A stretch of DNA of 64,000 nucleotides from contig CAKTVV010000008.1 of the NCBI GenBank assembly GCA_934630515.1, positions 1 to 64,000 on the forward strand, written 5' to 3'. This stretch comes from an uncultured Eubacteriales bacterium. Its GTDB lineage: Bacteria; Bacillota; Clostridia; Oscillospirales; Acutalibacteraceae. A program made the translations under genes and the position numbers. This document shows positions 7,706 through 15,334 of this stretch, one piece after another; position 1 is the stretch's first letter, and the number at the start of each line of letters is the position of its first letter. The notes below the pieces were generated by a model, which was given only the letters and a program-made list of their open reading frames with translations, did no database searches and had not been told where the DNA came from.

Positions 7706-8629
7706 ATGGCTTTTACCAGTAAAGACGTAATGGCGCTGCGCGAGAAGACCGGCGTCGGCATGATGGATTGCAAGAAAGCCCTGGAGGCTTCCGACGGCGA
7801 TATGGACAAGGCCGTGGATTATCTGCGGGAAAAAGGTCTGGCGAAGCAGGCGAAGAAGGCCGGCCGGATCGCCGCTGAGGGTATGGCATATGCCACCGTG
7901 GACGCTGCCAAAAAGGTGGGCGTCGTGGTGGAGGTCAACTCTGAGACCGATTTTGCTGCCAAGAGCGACAAGTTCGTGGCGTTTGTTAAGCAGGTGGCGC
8001 AGGTCATCATCGATAAGAACCCCGCCGATGTGGATGCGCTGATGGCGACCGAGGTGGAGCCCGGCAAGACCATGGCGGATGTGCTGCGGGATCAGGTGCT
8101 GGTGATCGGTGAGAACCTGAGCGTGCGTCGGTTCACCCGCTATGAGGGCGATTGCGTGGCGTATGTCCACGGCGGCGGCCGCATCAGCGTACTGGTGAAG
8201 TTCGATGCCGACGCAGCGGCGTCCGGCTCGGCAGCGCTGGAGGAGTGCGGCAAGGACGTGGCGATGCAGATCGCTGCGCTGGGTGCTGCGTATCTGGACG
8301 AGGCGTCTGTGCCGGCGGACGTGCTGGCGCATGAAAAGGAAGTGCAGCTGGCGCTGATCAAGAACGATCCCAAGAACGCCAACAAGCCCGAGAACATTCT
8401 GGAGAAGATGATTGCCGGTAAGATGAAGAAGTACTTTGAGGAGAACTGCCTGGTGGATCAGGCGTTCGTCAAGGACGGCAACATCACGGTCGGTCAGTAT
8501 GTGGAGCAGCAGGCGAAGGCTTGCGGCGGCTCCATGAAGCTGGTTTCCTACGTCCGTTACGAGAAGGGCGAGGGCATCGAAAAGCGGGTGGATGATTTCG
8601 CTAGCGAAGTGGCTTCCATGGTGAAATAA
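7706..8629 (+). CDS. tsf: Elongation factor Ts
   Basis: 307 residues. It catalyses GDP/GTP exchange on EF-Tu. The N-terminal UBA-like region has MALREKTGVGMMDCKKALEAS, followed by the signature VVVEVNSETDFAAKSDKF and two dimerisation subdomains. ATG 7706 is chosen over ATG 7700 because AGGAGG lies at the better spacing. A strong terminator follows 28 bases after the stop, ending the rpsB-tsf unit. Confidence 0.98.
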   Translation: MAFTSKDVMALREKTGVGMMDCKKALEASDGDMDKAVDYLREKGLAKQAKKAGRIAAEGMAYATVDAAKKVGVVVEVNSETDFAAKSDKFVAFVKQVAQVIIDKNPADVDALMATEVEPGKTMADVLRDQVLVIGENLSVRRFTRYEGDCVAYVHGGGRISVLVKFDADAAASGSAALEECGKDVAMQIAALGAAYLDEASVPADVLAHEKEVQLALIKNDPKNANKPENILEKMIAGKMKKYFEENCLVDQAFVKDGNITVGQYVEQQAKACGGSMKLVSYVRYEKGEGIEKRVDDFASEVASMVK

Positions 8630-8656
8630 TCGGTTTCCGATAACGGTATAGCAATA

Positions 8657-8698
8657 AGCGGCGGCAGAGTCCTGCGGGGGTCTGCCGCCGCTTTTTGT
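8657..8698 (+). terminator. Terminator after tsf
   Basis: AGCGGCGGCAGA (8657-8668) pairs perfectly with TCTGCCGCCGCT (8681-8692) around a 12-base loop and is followed by TTTTTG. Confidence 0.92.
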
Positions 8699-8758
8699 CT
8701 ATCCGGGTCGTTTTCGGGACATTCCGCCGCCTTTCCTGTAAAAAATCGGAAATGGGTC

Positions 8759-8787
8759 TTTACAGCCACCCGCTTTTTCGGTATAAT
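8759..8787 (+). promoter_or_regulatory. Promoter of the pyrH-frr-uppS cluster
   Basis: TTTACA (8759-8764) and TATAAT (8782-8787) with 17-bp spacing, 37 bases before the pyrH start. Confidence 0.8.
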
Positions 8788-8824
8788 AATAGGGACAGTC
8801 AGTAACTGGGAAAGGACGAGATGG

Positions 8825-9529
8825 ATGGAACCGAAATATAAACGTATTCTGTTGAAGCTCAGCGGCGAAGCGATGGCGGGACCGGCGCATAGCGGGCTGG
8901 ATTTTGATACCGTGCTGCATATCTGCCGGTATGTGAAGGAGGCGGCGTCTCTGGGTACGGAGATCGCCATTGTGGTCGGCGGCGGCAACTTCTGGCGGGG
9001 CCGCTCCAGCGGCAAGATGGATCGCACCCGGGCGGATCATATGGGGATGCTGGCGACCACCATCAATGCGCTGGGTCTGGCGGATGCGCTGGAGCAGCTG
9101 GGCTGCGAGGTGCGGGTGCAGACGGCGATCGCCATGAACGAGATCGCTGAGCCGTATATCCGCAACCGGGCGGTGCGCCATCTGGAAAAGGGCCGCATCG
9201 TGATCTTTGGCTGCGGCACGGGTAATCCGTTCTTCTCCACCGATACGGCGGCGGCGCTGCGGGCGGCGGAGATCGAAGCGGATATTATTTTCAAGGCGAG
9301 CATGGTGGACGGCATCTACGACAGCGATCCGCATAAGAATCCCGATGCGAAGAAATTCGATCATCTGACCTACATGGATGTGTTGAATAAGGATCTGAAG
9401 GTGATGGATTCCACGGCAGCCACGCTGTGTAAGGATAATGGGATCTCTCTGCTGGTGTTCAATCTGGAGGATCCGGAGAATATCGTGCGGGCTGTCCGGG
9501 GCGAGAATATCGGTACACTGGTCGATTGA
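8825..9529 (+). CDS. pyrH: UMP kinase
   Basis: 234 residues of the amino-acid-kinase fold. It phosphorylates UMP to UDP for nucleotide and cell-wall precursor supply. Visible motifs are KRILLKLSGEAMAG, the glycine loop IVVGGGNFWRG, GNPFFSTDTAAALRAAEI and the C-terminal MDSTAATLCKDN. AAAGGA lies eight bases before the ATG. frr follows after 20 bases, the standard bacterial order. Confidence 0.98.
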   Translation: MEPKYKRILLKLSGEAMAGPAHSGLDFDTVLHICRYVKEAASLGTEIAIVVGGGNFWRGRSSGKMDRTRADHMGMLATTINALGLADALEQLGCEVRVQTAIAMNEIAEPYIRNRAVRHLEKGRIVIFGCGTGNPFFSTDTAAALRAAEIEADIIFKASMVDGIYDSDPHKNPDAKKFDHLTYMDVLNKDLKVMDSTAATLCKDNGISLLVFNLEDPENIVRAVRGENIGTLVD

Positions 9530-9549
9530 CGGAATAGGAGATGGAGACG

Positions 9550-10110
9550 ATGGAGATCAAAGAGATTTTTGCGACGGCTGAGGACAAAATGCAGAAAAGC
9601 CTCAATAATCTGAGTCAGGAATTTGCGGCGATCCGGGCGGGACGGGCGAATCCCGGCGTGCTGGATCGGGTCAGTGTGGATTACTACGGCAGCCCCACCC
9701 CCATCAATCAGGTGGCGGCGGTGTCGGTGCCGGAGCCGCGCACGCTGCTGATTGCCCCTTGGGATAAGAGCGTGCTGAAGGATATCGAGCGGGCGATCCT
9801 GACCTCCGATATCGGGATCAATCCGCAGAACGACGGCTCTACACTGCGGCTGCAATTCCCGCCCATGACGGAGGAGCGCCGTAAGGAACTGAATAAAGAG
9901 ATCGCCAAGATGGGTGAGGAGTGCAAGGTGGCGGTGCGCTCCATCCGCCGGGATGCGATGGATAAGATCAAGGACATGAAGAAAAAGTCCGAGATCACCG
10001 AGGATGATCAGAAGAATGCCGAAAAGAAAATGCAGGATCAGACCGATCGGTTTATCAAAGAGATCGACGCCATGATTGAGAAAAAGCAGAAGGAGATCAT
10101 GGAGATCTGA
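9550..10110 (+). CDS. frr: Ribosome recycling factor
   Basis: 186 residues, the usual length. With EF-G it splits post-termination ribosomes. The signature FAAIRAGRANPGVLDRVSVDYYG and the hinge ILTSDIGINPQNDG are present, followed by the long three-helix bundle (KKKSEITEDDQKNAEKKMQ). ATG 9550 has AGGAG nine bases upstream; ATG 9541 directly abuts that sequence and is less likely. Confidence 0.97.
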   Translation: MEIKEIFATAEDKMQKSLNNLSQEFAAIRAGRANPGVLDRVSVDYYGSPTPINQVAAVSVPEPRTLLIAPWDKSVLKDIERAILTSDIGINPQNDGSTLRLQFPPMTEERRKELNKEIAKMGEECKVAVRSIRRDAMDKIKDMKKKSEITEDDQKNAEKKMQDQTDRFIKEIDAMIEKKQKEIMEI

Positions 10111-10122
10111 TGGGATACGATG

Positions 10123-10164
10123 AGTCTTCGTCGCCGGGTGAAAGCCGGGCGGCGGAGACTTTTC
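10123..10164 (+). terminator. Hairpin with short T tract between frr and uppS
   Basis: AGTCTTCGTCGCC (10123-10135) pairs along 13 bp with GGCGGCGGAGACT (10148-10160), with three G-T pairs, followed by TTTTCC. It may be a weak terminator or attenuator inside the cluster, separating pyrH-frr from the lipid genes. Confidence 0.6.
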
Positions 10165-10196
10165 CTGCTATTTTTTACTGGTGAGGAGACAGCTTC

Positions 10197-10934
10197 ATGC
10201 TTTTCAGACGCAAGCAGCCGGCGCCGGAGCCGCAGGCGGTGGTTCCGGTGAATGTAGGCATTATTATGGACGGCAATGGCCGCTGGGCGAAAAAGCGGGG
10301 CCTGCCCCGTAAGGCGGGGCACGCAGCCGGGGCGCAGGTGTTTCGGAAGATTGCCAAATACTGCGATAAACGGGGGGTGCGCTACCTAACGGTGTATGCG
10401 TTCTCCACCGAGAACTGGAGACGGCCGGCGGAGGAAGTGGACGCCATCATGGAGCTGCTGCGGCAGTATCTGAAGGAATCGTTGGCGGATTTCAAGTCGG
10501 AGAATATCCGTACCCGCTTTATTGGGGATCGGGAGCCGCTGGCGGAGGATATCCGGGCGCTGATGGCAGAGGCGGAGGAGGCGACTGCCCATAAGACCGG
10601 CATGACCCTCAATATTGCGATTAACTACGGCGGACAGCAGGAGCTGACGGCGGCTGCCCGCAAGCTGGCGGAGCAGGTGGCGGACGGCACCCGGACGGTG
10701 GAGGAGATCACCGAGGAGACCCTGCAGGCGGCTCTCTATACGGAGGAGCAGCCGCCGGTGGATCTGATCCTGCGCCCCAGCGGAGAATATCGCCTGTCCA
10801 ACTTTCTGATCTGGCAGTCGGCGTATGCGGAATTTGTGTTTATGGATGTGCTGTGGCCGGATTTTACGGAACAGGATCTGGAAAAGGCCTTTGCAGAATA
10901 CGGACGGCGGAACCGGCGGTTCGGCGGCGTCTGA
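10197..10934 (+). CDS. uppS: Isoprenyl transferase (undecaprenyl diphosphate synthase type)
   Basis: 245 residues of the cis-prenyltransferase family, which makes the C55 lipid carrier for peptidoglycan. GIIMDGNGRWAKKRGLPRKAGH holds the catalytic Asp (residue 25). Further motifs are YAFSTENWRRP, LNIAINYGGQQE and DLILRPSGEYRLSNFLIWQSAYAEF (in part). GAGGAG precedes the ATG by eight bases. cdsA starts 17 bases after the stop, so membrane-lipid genes are co-transcribed. Confidence 0.96.
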   Translation: MLFRRKQPAPEPQAVVPVNVGIIMDGNGRWAKKRGLPRKAGHAAGAQVFRKIAKYCDKRGVRYLTVYAFSTENWRRPAEEVDAIMELLRQYLKESLADFKSENIRTRFIGDREPLAEDIRALMAEAEEATAHKTGMTLNIAINYGGQQELTAAARKLAEQVADGTRTVEEITEETLQAALYTEEQPPVDLILRPSGEYRLSNFLIWQSAYAEFVFMDVLWPDFTEQDLEKAFAEYGRRNRRFGGV

Positions 10935-10951
10935 ATGGGAGGTAACCCCCT

Positions 10952-11821
10952 ATGAAAACAAGAATTATTACCGCCATCGTCGGATTGGCGCTGCTGGCGG
11001 GCGTGGTGTTTTGCCCCTGGCCGGCGCTGCTGCCGGTGCTGCTGGCGGCGTTGGCGGCTATGGCGGTGTGGGAGCTGCTCCATAACACCGGGCGGGTGAA
11101 GATCCCGGCGCTGGTGGGCGGCAGCATGGTGTTTGCGGCGCTGGAGGTGCTGCTGTGCTATGGGGTGCAGTGCGCCCGGCTGACCGAGGATGCGGCGGGC
11201 CCTATCTGGTGGCGTCCGCTGTTTGCGGCGCTGCGTGCCGGTCATGTGATCGAAATATTGGCGCTGCTCTATATGGCGCTGCTGGTGCTGGTGATGCTGC
11301 GGTATCACCAGACGGTGGATGTGCAGGTGGTCGGCTATGGGGCGTTTGCCACGGTCTATGCGGCGACCGGCTTTGCGGCGCTGGGGATGCTGTGGGCGAT
11401 CGCCGGTCTGGCGGGCTTTCTGCTGGCACTGGTGATTCCGTGGATGAGCGATACCGGGGCGTATTTTGTGGGCGTTTTTTGCGGGAAGCATAAAATGACC
11501 CCGGTGATCAGCCCCAAAAAGACCTGGGAGGGCTTTGTTGGCGGCATTGTGGTGTCGGCGCTGAGCGCCTGGGGGTATGTGGCGGTCTGTCGGGCGCTGC
11601 AGGTGACGCTGCCCTTTTCCGAGGTGCGGCTGATATTGGCAACGCTGCTGCTGGCGCCATTGAGCGTGTGCGGCGACCTGTTCGCCTCGGTTATTAAGCG
11701 CCAGAGCGGGATCAAGGACTACGGCAAGATCATGCCCGGTCACGGCGGGGTGATGGATCGGTTCGACAGCGTGCTGGTGATCGCACCGCTGCTGTGCAGC
11801 TTCTGGATCCTGCACGGGTAA
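10952..11821 (+). CDS. cdsA: Phosphatidate cytidylyltransferase
   Basis: 289 residues, a polytopic membrane enzyme converting phosphatidic acid and CTP to CDP-diacylglycerol. It has several hydrophobic segments beginning at residue 5. The CTP-transferase signatures are SDTGAYFVGVFCGKHKM, ISPKKTWEG and the C-terminal SGIKDYGKIMPGHGGVMDRFDS. GGGAGG lies ten bases before the ATG. It is placed as usual between uppS and dxr. Confidence 0.96.
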   Translation: MKTRIITAIVGLALLAGVVFCPWPALLPVLLAALAAMAVWELLHNTGRVKIPALVGGSMVFAALEVLLCYGVQCARLTEDAAGPIWWRPLFAALRAGHVIEILALLYMALLVLVMLRYHQTVDVQVVGYGAFATVYAATGFAALGMLWAIAGLAGFLLALVIPWMSDTGAYFVGVFCGKHKMTPVISPKKTWEGFVGGIVVSALSAWGYVAVCRALQVTLPFSEVRLILATLLLAPLSVCGDLFASVIKRQSGIKDYGKIMPGHGGVMDRFDSVLVIAPLLCSFWILHG

Positions 11822-11885
11822 GAGACCGACCCGCTGCTTGGCGGCGTAAATCGCCGCTGCCCGGCATCGAAAGGTGGCTATAACT

Positions 11886-13046
11886 ATGGAACAAAAGCAA
11901 CTGGTGATCTTAGGCTCCACCGGCTCCATCGGCACACAGGCACTGGAGGTGGCGGAGCAGGCGGGCTACCGCATCGTCGGGCTGGCGGCTGCCCGCAGCG
12001 TGCAGCGGCTGGAGGAGCAGATCCGGCAATTTCACCCGGCGGCGGTTGCGGTATTTGAGGAAGCGGCGGCTGCCGACCTGCGGGAGCGGGTTGCCGATCT
12101 GCCGGTGAAGGTCTATGCCGGGATGGAGGGTTTGTGCGCACTGGCGGCGTGGCCGGAGGCGGACATGATCCTCAATGCCGTCGTGGGGATGGTGGGCTTG
12201 CAGCCCACCATGGCGGCGATCGCCGCCGGTAAGGATGTAGCGCTGGCGAATAAGGAGACGCTGGTGGCTGGCGGTGCCTTTGTCACCCAGGCGGTGGCGG
12301 AGCGGGGTGTGCGGCTGCTGCCGGTGGATAGCGAGCATAGCGCTATTTTTCAGTGCCTGCAGGGCTGTCCCCCCCATGACCGGGCGCTGAAACGGATCAT
12401 TCTCACTGCCTCGGGCGGTCCTTTCTTCGGTAAGACCCGACAGGAGCTGGCGGGGGTGCGTCCGGCGGACGCACTCAAGCACCCCAATTGGTCGATGGGA
12501 CGGAAGATCACCATCGATTCTGCCTCCATGATGAATAAAGGGCTGGAGCTGATCGAGGCACGGTGGCTGTTTGACCTGCCGCCGGAGCGGATCGACATTG
12601 TGATCCACCGGGAGAGTATTATTCACTCGCTGATCGAATATGATGATAATGCCGTGCTGGCGCAGCTGGGGGTGCCGGATATGCGCATTCCCATTCAGTA
12701 TGCGCTTACCTATCCGGCACGGCTGCCCTCGCCGGTGAAGCAGCTGCGGCTGGAGGATTGGGCAAAGCTGAGCTTTTATGCGCCGGACGATGAGACCTTC
12801 CCCGCCATGGGGATGGCACGGCGGGCGCTGGGGCAGGGCGGCCTGTATCCGGCGGCGCTGAACGCTGCCAACGAGGTGGCGGTGGAGGCGTTTCTGGAGG
12901 AGCGCATTGGCTTTTTGGATATTCCCCGATTGGTGGGGGAAGCTTTGGATAGACCGCTGCCTACACCGGGCAGTGTAGACGATGTGCTGGCGGCGGATGA
13001 GGAGATCCGCCGCTGCACCCGGGCACGGATCGATGGAATGAAATGA
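11886..13046 (+). CDS. dxr: 1-deoxy-D-xylulose-5-phosphate reductoisomerase
   Basis: 386 residues. It catalyses the second step of the MEP isoprenoid pathway, supplying the substrate chain for UppS upstream. The NADPH fold opens VILGSTGSIGTQALEV. Metal and substrate residues are seen in LPVDSEHSAIFQCLQG and TASGGPFFGKTR, and KHPNWSMGRKITIDSASMMNKG in part. ATG 11886 has AAAGGTGG eight bases upstream; GTG 11874 lies next to that site. ispG, another MEP gene, lies two genes downstream. Confidence 0.97.
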   Translation: MEQKQLVILGSTGSIGTQALEVAEQAGYRIVGLAAARSVQRLEEQIRQFHPAAVAVFEEAAAADLRERVADLPVKVYAGMEGLCALAAWPEADMILNAVVGMVGLQPTMAAIAAGKDVALANKETLVAGGAFVTQAVAERGVRLLPVDSEHSAIFQCLQGCPPHDRALKRIILTASGGPFFGKTRQELAGVRPADALKHPNWSMGRKITIDSASMMNKGLELIEARWLFDLPPERIDIVIHRESIIHSLIEYDDNAVLAQLGVPDMRIPIQYALTYPARLPSPVKQLRLEDWAKLSFYAPDDETFPAMGMARRALGQGGLYPAALNAANEVAVEAFLEERIGFLDIPRLVGEALDRPLPTPGSVDDVLAADEEIRRCTRARIDGMK

Positions 13047-13071
13047 GGGTTGACCTATCGGCGTTCTGCTG

Positions 13072-14199
13072 TTGATCGGAAAAATTCTGGCGGCTCTGTT
13101 GGTGTTGGGGCTGCTCATCATGATTCATGAGTTTGGACATTTTCTCGCCGCCAAGCGTATGGGCGTGCGGGTGAATGAGTTTGCCATCGGCATGGGTCCC
13201 CGCCTGCTCCACTGGGGCAAGGGGGAGACCACCTATTCTCTGCGGGCGTTCCCCATCGGCGGCTTCTGCGCCATGGAGGGCGAGGACGAGGGGGCGCCCA
13301 CGCCTGCGGCATTGGGCGGCGGCGACGACGCCCAGCCGGAGGATCACAGCCGCTCCTTTGCCCATAAGCCGGTGTGGCGGCGGATCGTGATCGTGGTGGC
13401 GGGGGCGCTGATGAATCTGGTGCTGGGCTATGTGCTGCTGCTGGGCTATTACGGCTTTTTGCAGGAGCCCTACGGCAACACCGGTAAGGTGCTGTTTACC
13501 ACCACGACGATCGCCCAGCTGAAGGAAGATACCTCGGCTTACCAGAGCGGTCTGCGCCCCGGCGACACCATCCTGGCGGTGAACGGGCGGCGGGTGCTGA
13601 TGGACAGCGACCTGTCCATGGAGATGCAAAACGACCGGGACGGCGTGCTGCAGATGGTGGTGCGCCGGGAGGTGGACGGTAAGCCGCAAAAGGTGACGCT
13701 GGATGCGGTGAAATTTGAGCTGAAGACCGATGAAACCACGGGAAAGCAGTATCTGAAATACGACTTTGTGGTGCTGGGCAAGGAGCGTACCTTCGGCAAC
13801 ACCTTCACGCAGGCGGCGAAAGAGGAGCTGTCGGTCGCTACCGTGGTGTGGCGGAGTCTGGTGGATATGGTGCGGGGGCGCTATGGGCTCAACGACCTGT
13901 CCGGGCCGGTGGGGACGGTGAATATCATTGCCGACGCTGTGGGCAACGCCCATTCGCTGGTGGGCTGGCAGACGCTGGTGATGCTGATGGTGCTGATCAC
14001 CGTCAATCTGGGGGTGTTCAATCTCCTGCCGCTGCCGGCGCTGGATGGCGGACGGCTGGTGTTTCTGCTGTGGGAGGCGATCACCCGCAAGCCGGTACCG
14101 TCGAAATATGAGGGAATCGTTCATTTTGTGGGCTTGCTGCTGTTGGTGCTGCTGATGCTGGTGATCACCTACAGCGATATAACCAAGCTGTTTGCCTGA
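13072..14199 (+). CDS. rseP: RIP metalloprotease RseP (site-2 protease)
   Basis: 375 residues. The first membrane segment holds the zinc motif HEFGH (about residues 19-23). A PDZ domain around residues 150-220 contains SGLRPGDTILAVNGRRV. The second metal ligand motif is NLLPLPALDGGR, and the last segment is at the C-terminus. It cleaves substrates within the membrane. The start is uncertain: the frame opens after a TGA at 13051, the first usual start is TTG at 13072, and the only purine-rich site (GAGGG, 13045-13049) is over 20 bases away. Confidence 0.95.
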   Translation: MIGKILAALLVLGLLIMIHEFGHFLAAKRMGVRVNEFAIGMGPRLLHWGKGETTYSLRAFPIGGFCAMEGEDEGAPTPAALGGGDDAQPEDHSRSFAHKPVWRRIVIVVAGALMNLVLGYVLLLGYYGFLQEPYGNTGKVLFTTTTIAQLKEDTSAYQSGLRPGDTILAVNGRRVLMDSDLSMEMQNDRDGVLQMVVRREVDGKPQKVTLDAVKFELKTDETTGKQYLKYDFVVLGKERTFGNTFTQAAKEELSVATVVWRSLVDMVRGRYGLNDLSGPVGTVNIIADAVGNAHSLVGWQTLVMLMVLITVNLGVFNLLPLPALDGGRLVFLLWEAITRKPVPSKYEGIVHFVGLLLLVLLMLVITYSDITKLFA

Positions 14200-14218
14200 A
14201 AAAAGCAGGGAGAAAACG

Positions 14219-15268
14219 ATGGAGAGACGCAATTGTAAGCAGGTGATGGTCGGCACGGTGCCGGTCGGGGGAAACGCCCCGGTTTCGGTGCAGTCGATGC
14301 TGAATGTTTCGGCACAGGATGCGGCGGGTTGCGTGGAGCAGGCGAAACGCCTGCAGGCCTGCGGGTGCGATATCATCCGTACCGCCGTGCCGGACAAAGC
14401 GTCCGTGGCCACGGTGGCGGCGCTGAAGGAGGCGGTGTCCGTTCCTGTTGTGGCGGACATCCATTTTGATTATAAGCTGGCGCTGGAGGCGGCGGCGGCC
14501 GGTGCGGATAAGATCCGTATCAACCCCGGCAACATCGGCGACGACAGCCGGGTGAAGGCGGTGGCAGACGAGTGTCGGCGGCGGCATATTCCCATCCGTA
14601 TCGGGGTCAATTCCGGCTCGCTGGAAAAGGAAATACTGGCGAAATACGGCCATCCCACCCCCGAGGCTATGCGGGACAGCGCTTTGTACCATGCGGCGCT
14701 GTTGGAAAAATTCGACTTCGACGATATTATTCTGTCCATCAAATCCTCGGACGTGCCCACCATGATCCGGGCGTATGAGCTGACGGCACAGGCGTGTCCC
14801 TATCCGCTCCATCTGGGGGTGACCGAGGCGGGCACCGAGCGCATGGGGGTGCTGAAAAGTGCCGTGGGCATCGGCTCGCTGTTGGCGCACGGCATCGGGG
14901 ACACCATCCGGGTGTCCCTGACGGCGGCACCGGAAAAGGAAGTGGCGGCAGGGCGGGATTTGCTGCGGGCACTGGGGCTGTGCGCCGACACCCCCCGGAT
15001 GGTGTCCTGCCCCACCTGCGGGCGTACCGCCATTGACCTCATCGGCATCGCCGATGCGGTGGAGGAGCGGCTGCAGGACATTCATAAGCCCATCACGGTG
15101 GCGGTGATGGGGTGTGTGGTGAACGGTCCCGGCGAAGCACGGGAGGCGGATATCGGCATCGCCGGCGGCAAGGGCCGGGCGGTGATCTTCCGAAAAGGCG
15201 AGGTGCTGCGCACCGTGGAGGAATCCGAAGCGGTGGAGGCACTGATGCAGGAGATCGAAAATCTGTAA
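14219..15268 (+). CDS. ispG: 4-hydroxy-3-methylbut-2-enyl-diphosphate synthase
   Basis: 349 residues. This iron-sulfur enzyme converts MEcPP to HMBPP in the MEP pathway. N-terminal TIM-barrel motifs are VPVVADIHFDYKLAL and KIRINPGNIG. The [4Fe-4S] ligands are in CPTCGRT and GCVVNGPGEA, the latter with the conserved Glu. GGGAG precedes ATG 14219; an alternative TTG at 14192 overlaps the end of rseP. The family is usually 345-400 residues, so this is the compact bacterial form. Confidence 0.97.
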   Translation: MERRNCKQVMVGTVPVGGNAPVSVQSMLNVSAQDAAGCVEQAKRLQACGCDIIRTAVPDKASVATVAALKEAVSVPVVADIHFDYKLALEAAAAGADKIRINPGNIGDDSRVKAVADECRRRHIPIRIGVNSGSLEKEILAKYGHPTPEAMRDSALYHAALLEKFDFDDIILSIKSSDVPTMIRAYELTAQACPYPLHLGVTEAGTERMGVLKSAVGIGSLLAHGIGDTIRVSLTAAPEKEVAAGRDLLRALGLCADTPRMVSCPTCGRTAIDLIGIADAVEERLQDIHKPITVAVMGCVVNGPGEAREADIGIAGGKGRAVIFRKGEVLRTVEESEAVEALMQEIENL

Positions 15269-15334
15269 AGCGCAGCGGAATGGAGCTACAGCAGGCGTTC
15301 CGCATGGCGGAAGGCTTGTGGAGGATAGTATAGA

